A DNA stretch of 10,212 nucleotides from Alphaproteobacteria bacterium. GTDB lineage: Bacteria; Pseudomonadota; Alphaproteobacteria; Geminicoccales; Geminicoccaceae. The translations under genes and the position numbers were made by a program. This document shows, piece after piece, positions 7,530 to 10,212 of this stretch. Location of the stretch: contig JALSGW010000342.1 of NCBI GenBank assembly GCA_026982585.1, forward strand, positions 1-10,212, written 5' to 3'. Position 1 is the stretch's first letter. Each line of letters starts with the position of its first letter. The notes below the pieces were generated by a model, which had not been told where the DNA came from, made no database searches, and saw only the letters and a list, made by a program, of their open reading frames with translations.

Positions 7530-8105
7530 TCAGGGTTCGAGCTCCGTGTCCCAATAGAGAAAGTCCCGCCAGCTCTCGTGCAGATAGTTGGGCGGGAAGG
7601 CGCGGCCGTTTTCCCGCAGCTCGTAGAGGGTCGGCACGTGCGGCGGGCGCTTCGGCCACATGCCGCATTCCTCGGGCAACCGGTGGCCCTTTTTGAAGTT
7701 GCAGCGGGTACAGGCGGTGACGATGTTGGTCCAGCAGCTCCGCCCGCCCCGGGAGCGCGGCACCAGATGGTCGAAGGTGAGCTCGTGGGCCGGCAGCGCC
7801 GCTCCGCAGTACTGGCAGGTGAAACGGTCGCGCAGGAACAGGTTGAAGCGGGTGAAGGGCGGCGGCCGGTCCTGCGGCACGTATTGGCGCAGCGCCACCA
7901 CGCTCGGAAGCTTCATGGCGAAGCCGGGCGAGCGCACCTCGCGCTCGTAATGCGACAGCACATCCACCCGATCGAGGAAGATCGCCTTGATCGCCTCCTG
8001 CCAGTTCCAGAGCGACAGCGGAAAGTAGCTGAGCGGCTGATAGTCGGCGTTGAGGACCAGCGCGGGACAGGCGTCGAGCGGAGGCGGCTCCGGGCCCGCA
8101 GCCAT
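7530..8105 (-). CDS. Stand-alone HNH endonuclease-fold protein
   Basis: 191-aa protein of the HNH/McrA-like nuclease superfamily. The C-terminal half carries a zinc-ribbon HNH core: CQYC at 97-100 and CTRC at 132-135 as the four zinc ligands, DH at 112-113 inside LTFDHLVPRSRGG (the beta-hairpin with the catalytic His), and N127 in TNIVTAC. The N-terminal part (ALVLNADYQPLSYFPLSLWNW) and the tail (AFPPNYLHESWRDFLYWDTELEP) are highly recognisable features of a compact HNH family widespread in alphaproteobacteria. The family is chromosomal, not tied to phage or restriction loci, and its biological role is not known to me. The ATG at 8105 has CGGAG 7 nt upstream. It is transcribed alone towards holA. 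A nicking or structure-specific repair role is only a guess. Confidence 0.93.
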   Translation of the reverse strand: MAAGPEPPPLDACPALVLNADYQPLSYFPLSLWNWQEAIKAIFLDRVDVLSHYEREVRSPGFAMKLPSVVALRQYVPQDRPPPFTRFNLFLRDRFTCQYCGAALPAHELTFDHLVPRSRGGRSCWTNIVTACTRCNFKKGHRLPEECGMWPKRPPHVPTLYELRENGRAFPPNYLHESWRDFLYWDTELEP

Positions 8106-8108
8106 GGC

Positions 8109-8246
8109 TCAGCTCCGCCCGGCCGGGGTCCCCGGCATGCGGCGACCGCCCGCACCGCGCTCGGCCCGCCTCGCGCGGCCGTCCTGTCGCTTGGCCTCGG
8201 CGCTTGCGCCCGGATCAGGCATCTGGTCCTCGATCCTTTCGCGCAC
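8109..8246 (-). CDS. Possible small ORF immediately upstream of the HNH gene
   Basis: A 45-codon ORF starting at GTG 8246, or 37 codons from the ATG at 8222; the ATG has GAGG five nt upstream, so the shorter form has the better start signal. It reads VRERIEDQMPDPGASAEAKR and continues Arg/Gly-rich. It ends in TGA at 8109-8111, one codon before the HNH start and in the same reading frame, so it overlaps the HNH ribosome binding site. It could be a small coupled leader gene, the remains of a longer HNH N-terminus, or chance in GC-rich DNA. I recognise no family. Confidence 0.25.
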   Translation of the reverse strand: MRERIEDQMPDPGASAEAKRQDGRARRAERGAGGRRMPGTPAGRS

Positions 8247-8374
8247 GCCTCAGCTACCGCAGGCCCGCGGTCCATGCAAGTCGCGCGCCGCCGCTCGCCG
8301 CCTACGGGCACGGCTTGAACGCCCGGGGCTTGTGTCCAACCTAGGGGAAAAGCGGTGCTTGGGGAGGAGCCGCC
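8247..8374. other. Divergent intergenic region, HNH versus nicotinamidase-like gene
   Basis: Gene-free stretch that should hold promoters in both directions. The least GC-rich patch is 8328-8353 (CTTGTGTCCAACCTAGGGGA and the following bases), just before the nicotinamidase gene. TTGAAC about 17 nt upstream of AACCTA is a poor sigma-70-like pair and is not called as a promoter. No riboswitch-like fold, operator repeat or tRNA was seen. Confidence 0.4.
8361..8369 (+). promoter_or_regulatory. Strong ribosome binding site of the nicotinamidase-like gene
   Basis: GGGGAGGAG with a 5-nt spacer to the ATG at 8375. It is the strongest site in the rightmost block and would drive entry into the coupled PKS and methyltransferase genes. 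Confidence 0.7.
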
Positions 8375-9130
8375 ATGAGCGACCGCGAACGTCTGTTGGC
8401 CGAGGTCCGGCGCGAGATGCCGGTGGCGATCGGCAGTTACCGGCTGCCGGCGCAGGGTGTGGGGCTCGTGATCATCGACGAGGTGAACGGCTTCTGCACG
8501 CCCGGGGCGGGCAATCTCGCGCCCAAGGCGCCGGATGACCGCATCCAGGCGATGGTGGAGGAGACCGACCGCATTGCCCGCGCCTTCCTGGCCAGACGGT
8601 GGCCGGTGTTCGTCACCCTTGACACCCACGAACCGGACCGGCCCGAGCCGCCCTATCCGCCGCACTGCATTCGCGGCACCGGCGAGGAGAACCTGGTCCC
8701 CAAGCTCGCCTGGCTCGAGGGGGAGAGCGAGGCGACGCTGTTGCGCAAGGATTGCATCAACAGTTTCGTCGGCGCCATGGAGCCGGCGCCGGTTCGGGGT
8801 GCCCATGGCACTTTCGTCAACCGATTCGTCGACTGGGCCACGGTGCACGGCCTCGAATCGGTGGTGACAGTGGGGATCTGCACCGACATCTGCGTGATGG
8901 ACTTCGTGCTCACGCTGCTTTCCGCCCGCAACCACGGTCTCGTGGGCGGGCTGCGGGACGTGGTGGTCTACGAACCCGCCTGCAGCACCTATGATCTGCC
9001 GCGCGGGGTGGTGGACCAACTGGGCCTGCCGGAGACCGCGGCCCATCCCCGGGATCTCGCCCACCACCTGGGTCTCTATTTCATGGCCTCGCGGGGCGCG
9101 ATCCTCGCCGATCGGCTGGAAGGGCTTTGA
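8375..9130 (+). CDS. Plant-type nicotinamidase-like cysteine hydrolase (isochorismatase superfamily)
   Basis: 251-aa cytoplasmic amidohydrolase of the isochorismatase/nicotinamidase superfamily. The catalytic triad is visible: D35 in VIIDEVNGFC, K125 in LRKDCINSF, and C173 in GICTDICV. The metal site typical of nicotinamidases is also present: D83 and H85 in VTLDTHEPD, H97 in YPPHCIRGT. As I recall plant NIC1/NIC2 nicotinamidases, the match is unusually close across the whole length (NGFCTPGAGN, RKDCIN-FVG-ME, GICTDICV, LSARNHG, AHP-DL-HH-GLY), more so than to E. coli PncA, and the length (about 245-250) fits. The expected reaction is nicotinamide to nicotinate plus ammonia, feeding NAD salvage, but a different amide substrate is possible. 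The ATG at 8375 has a strong RBS. Its stop overlaps the TTG start of the polyketide synthase, so the three rightmost genes appear coupled. Confidence 0.9.
   Translation: MSDRERLLAEVRREMPVAIGSYRLPAQGVGLVIIDEVNGFCTPGAGNLAPKAPDDRIQAMVEETDRIARAFLARRWPVFVTLDTHEPDRPEPPYPPHCIRGTGEENLVPKLAWLEGESEATLLRKDCINSFVGAMEPAPVRGAHGTFVNRFVDWATVHGLESVVTVGICTDICVMDFVLTLLSARNHGLVGGLRDVVVYEPACSTYDLPRGVVDQLGLPETAAHPRDLAHHLGLYFMASRGAILADRLEGL
9118..9124 (+). promoter_or_regulatory. Ribosome binding site supporting a TTG start for the polyketide synthase
   Basis: GGAAGGG inside the last codons of the nicotinamidase-like gene, 2 nt before TTG at 9127. The protein needs its N-terminus close to here and no nearer ATG or GTG exists, so the TTG is the likely start. 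Confidence 0.5.
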
Positions 9131-10170
9131 GCGGTCCCGCGGTCGGGCTGGCCGGGCTGGCCTGCCGGCTGCCCGAGCATCGCTTCGCCCAGGATCAGCT
9201 CAAGGCCGCCGCCGCACAGCTGTTCGCCGGCCGGATGCCGGAACTCGCCGGGCGGCTGGGCATCTTCGATCGGGCCGGGGTGCGAAGCCGCCATCTGGCG
9301 CTGCCGCTCGCATGGTATCTCGAGGCGACGGATGCGCGCGAGCGCCACCTGCGGTTTCTGCGTGAGGGGGAACGGCTTGCGCGTGCGGCGGCCGAGGAGG
9401 CGCTCAGGCGCGCGCGGGTGGCGCCGTCGCGGGTCGATCTCGTGATCTCCGTCACCTCCACCGGCGCCCTCACCCCGAGCCTGGACGCCCATGTGGCCGA
9501 ACGCATGGGGCTGCGCGCGGACGTGGCCCGGCTGCCGGTCCACGGTCTGGGTTGCGCGGGCGGGGTGTTGGGCCTCGCCCGGGCCGCCGCCCTCGCCCGG
9601 GGCGGCGCCGGCGTCTGTCTGTTGCTGGTGGTGGAACTGTGTTCGCTCGCCCTGCGCCCCGCCGACGCCAGCCTCACCAACCTGGTGGCCTGCGCCCTGT
9701 TCGCCGACGGGGCCGGGGCGGCGGTGGTGGAGGCCGGCGGTGGAGCGGTCCGCATCAGCGCCTGGGGCGAGGCGCGCGTGCCGCAAAGCCTGGAGGTGAT
9801 GGGATTCGCCGCGGAACAGGACGGCCTCAGGCTCATGCTCTCGCCGGCCATTCCCGGGCTGGTGCGCCGGCACCTGCGGCCTTGCGCCGAGCGCTTCCTG
9901 GCCCGCCACGGATTGGCCCTCGCCGACATCGACCGGCTGGCCATCCACCCGGGCGGTCCCAAGGTGCTCGAGGCGGTCGCCGAGGGCATGGGCGCACGGG
10001 CATCAGACCTCGCCTTGGCGGCCCGGGTGCTGGAGCGGTTCGGCAATGTGTCCGCGGTCTCGATCCTGCTCGTGCTCGAGCGGCTGCTCGCCGATCCGGA
10101 CTGGGGCCGCGCGCTGGCGGTGGCGATGGGGCCGGGGTTCACCATCGGATTCGTCCTGTTGGAGCGATGA
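9127..10170 (+). CDS. Type III polyketide synthase (chalcone synthase-like)
   Basis: 347-aa thiolase-fold enzyme, the usual length of bacterial type III PKSs. The Cys-His-Asn triad is in place: C143 in VHGLGCAGGVLGLARA, H274 in LAIHPGGPKVLEAV, N307 in FGNVSAVSILLVL. The C-terminal GPG loop (MGPGFTIGFVLLER) that shapes the chalcone synthase active site is also present; the His-Pro-Gly-Gly-Pro context separates it from FabH. Such enzymes load an acyl-CoA on the Cys, extend it with malonyl-CoA and cyclise the chain without a carrier protein, typically to alkylpyrones or alkylresorcinols in bacteria. Chain length and cyclisation mode cannot be read here. It starts at TTG overlapping the upstream stop (TTGA) and ends overlapping the next gene (ATGA). 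The downstream ICMT-like gene matches the BpsA/BpsB pairing described in Bacillus. Confidence 0.93.
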   Translation: MSGPAVGLAGLACRLPEHRFAQDQLKAAAAQLFAGRMPELAGRLGIFDRAGVRSRHLALPLAWYLEATDARERHLRFLREGERLARAAAEEALRRARVAPSRVDLVISVTSTGALTPSLDAHVAERMGLRADVARLPVHGLGCAGGVLGLARAAALARGGAGVCLLLVVELCSLALRPADASLTNLVACALFADGAGAAVVEAGGGAVRISAWGEARVPQSLEVMGFAAEQDGLRLMLSPAIPGLVRRHLRPCAERFLARHGLALADIDRLAIHPGGPKVLEAVAEGMGARASDLALAARVLERFGNVSAVSILLVLERLLADPDWGRALAVAMGPGFTIGFVLLER

Positions 10171-10212
10171 TCCCGCTCGGGGTGGCCCTCGCGCTGGTGG
10201 CAATCCAGCGGT
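10167..10212 (+). CDS. Isoprenylcysteine carboxyl methyltransferase-family membrane protein (5' fragment)
   Basis: Only the first 15 codons are in the window, reading MIPLGVALALVAIQR before the edge. The ATG overlaps the stop of the polyketide synthase (ATGA), so it is in the same operon. A hydrophobic first helix ending in a Gln-Arg pair is how bacterial ICMT-like proteins commonly begin, and this family regularly follows type III PKS genes, where it O-methylates the pyrone product (BpsB type). The assignment therefore rests mainly on context; the fragment by itself shows only an N-terminal membrane helix. Confidence 0.6.
   Translation, partial: MIPLGVALALVAIQR

Noticed and set aside
8312..8340. 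Sigma-70-type promoter (TTGAAC ... AACCTA) before the nicotinamidase-like gene
   Set aside because: The -10 match is poor; no more convincing than chance in this region.
7913..9067. 384-codon minus-strand frame spanning the HNH start and the nicotinamidase-like gene
   Set aside because: It overlaps two well-supported genes and shows no domain.
1..10212. CRISPR array, insertion sequence, prophage or defence island
   Set aside because: No spaced direct repeats, transposase, integrase or terminal inverted repeats were seen; the single HNH gene has no restriction or modification partner.

Overview
The window comes from a GC-rich bacterium, almost certainly an alphaproteobacterium, and the gene content fits a Rhodospirillales-like lineage better than others (inference from gene order and family resemblance; no search was possible). 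The strongest lineage signal is the block DUF3576 lipoprotein - leuS - lptE - holA, an arrangement familiar from alphaproteobacterial chromosomes. It is backed by a stand-alone HNH protein of a type common in that class. No IS element, phage gene, CRISPR array, tRNA or rRNA is visible.

Layout. (1) 47-2545, minus strand: a tight three-gene run read leftwards, MaoC-type hydratase, then an RNase H-fold protein resembling DUF429, then a GlxA/AraC-type regulator with a DJ-1-like sensor domain. The gaps are 29 and 43 bp, so an operon is likely. (2) 2692-7387, plus strand: DUF3576 lipoprotein, leuS, lptE, holA. leuS and lptE are 2 bp apart, and lptE and holA share a GTGA overlap. This is a housekeeping block joining translation, outer-membrane LPS assembly and replication. 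(3) 7530-8105, minus strand: a compact HNH nuclease-fold protein converging on holA, with a possible small in-frame ORF just upstream. (4) 8375 to the right edge, plus strand: a plant-like nicotinamidase-family hydrolase, a type III polyketide synthase, and the first codons of an apparent isoprenylcysteine carboxyl methyltransferase-family membrane protein. These three overlap by stop/start codons (TTGA, then ATGA) and so look like one translationally coupled unit.

How the parts work together. Block 2 needs no special explanation. Block 4 is the most interesting: PKS plus ICMT-like methyltransferase is the known bacterial BpsA/BpsB-type pair for alkylpyrone or alkylresorcinol products and their O-methylation. 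Here a nicotinamidase-like amidohydrolase is fused into the same transcript, which is not an obvious partner. Block 1 pairs an acyl-CoA hydratase-type enzyme with a metabolite-sensing regulator and an uncharacterised nuclease-fold protein. Nearly every base is accounted for by genes. The longest gap is 8106-8374 (269 bp), between the divergent HNH and nicotinamidase genes.
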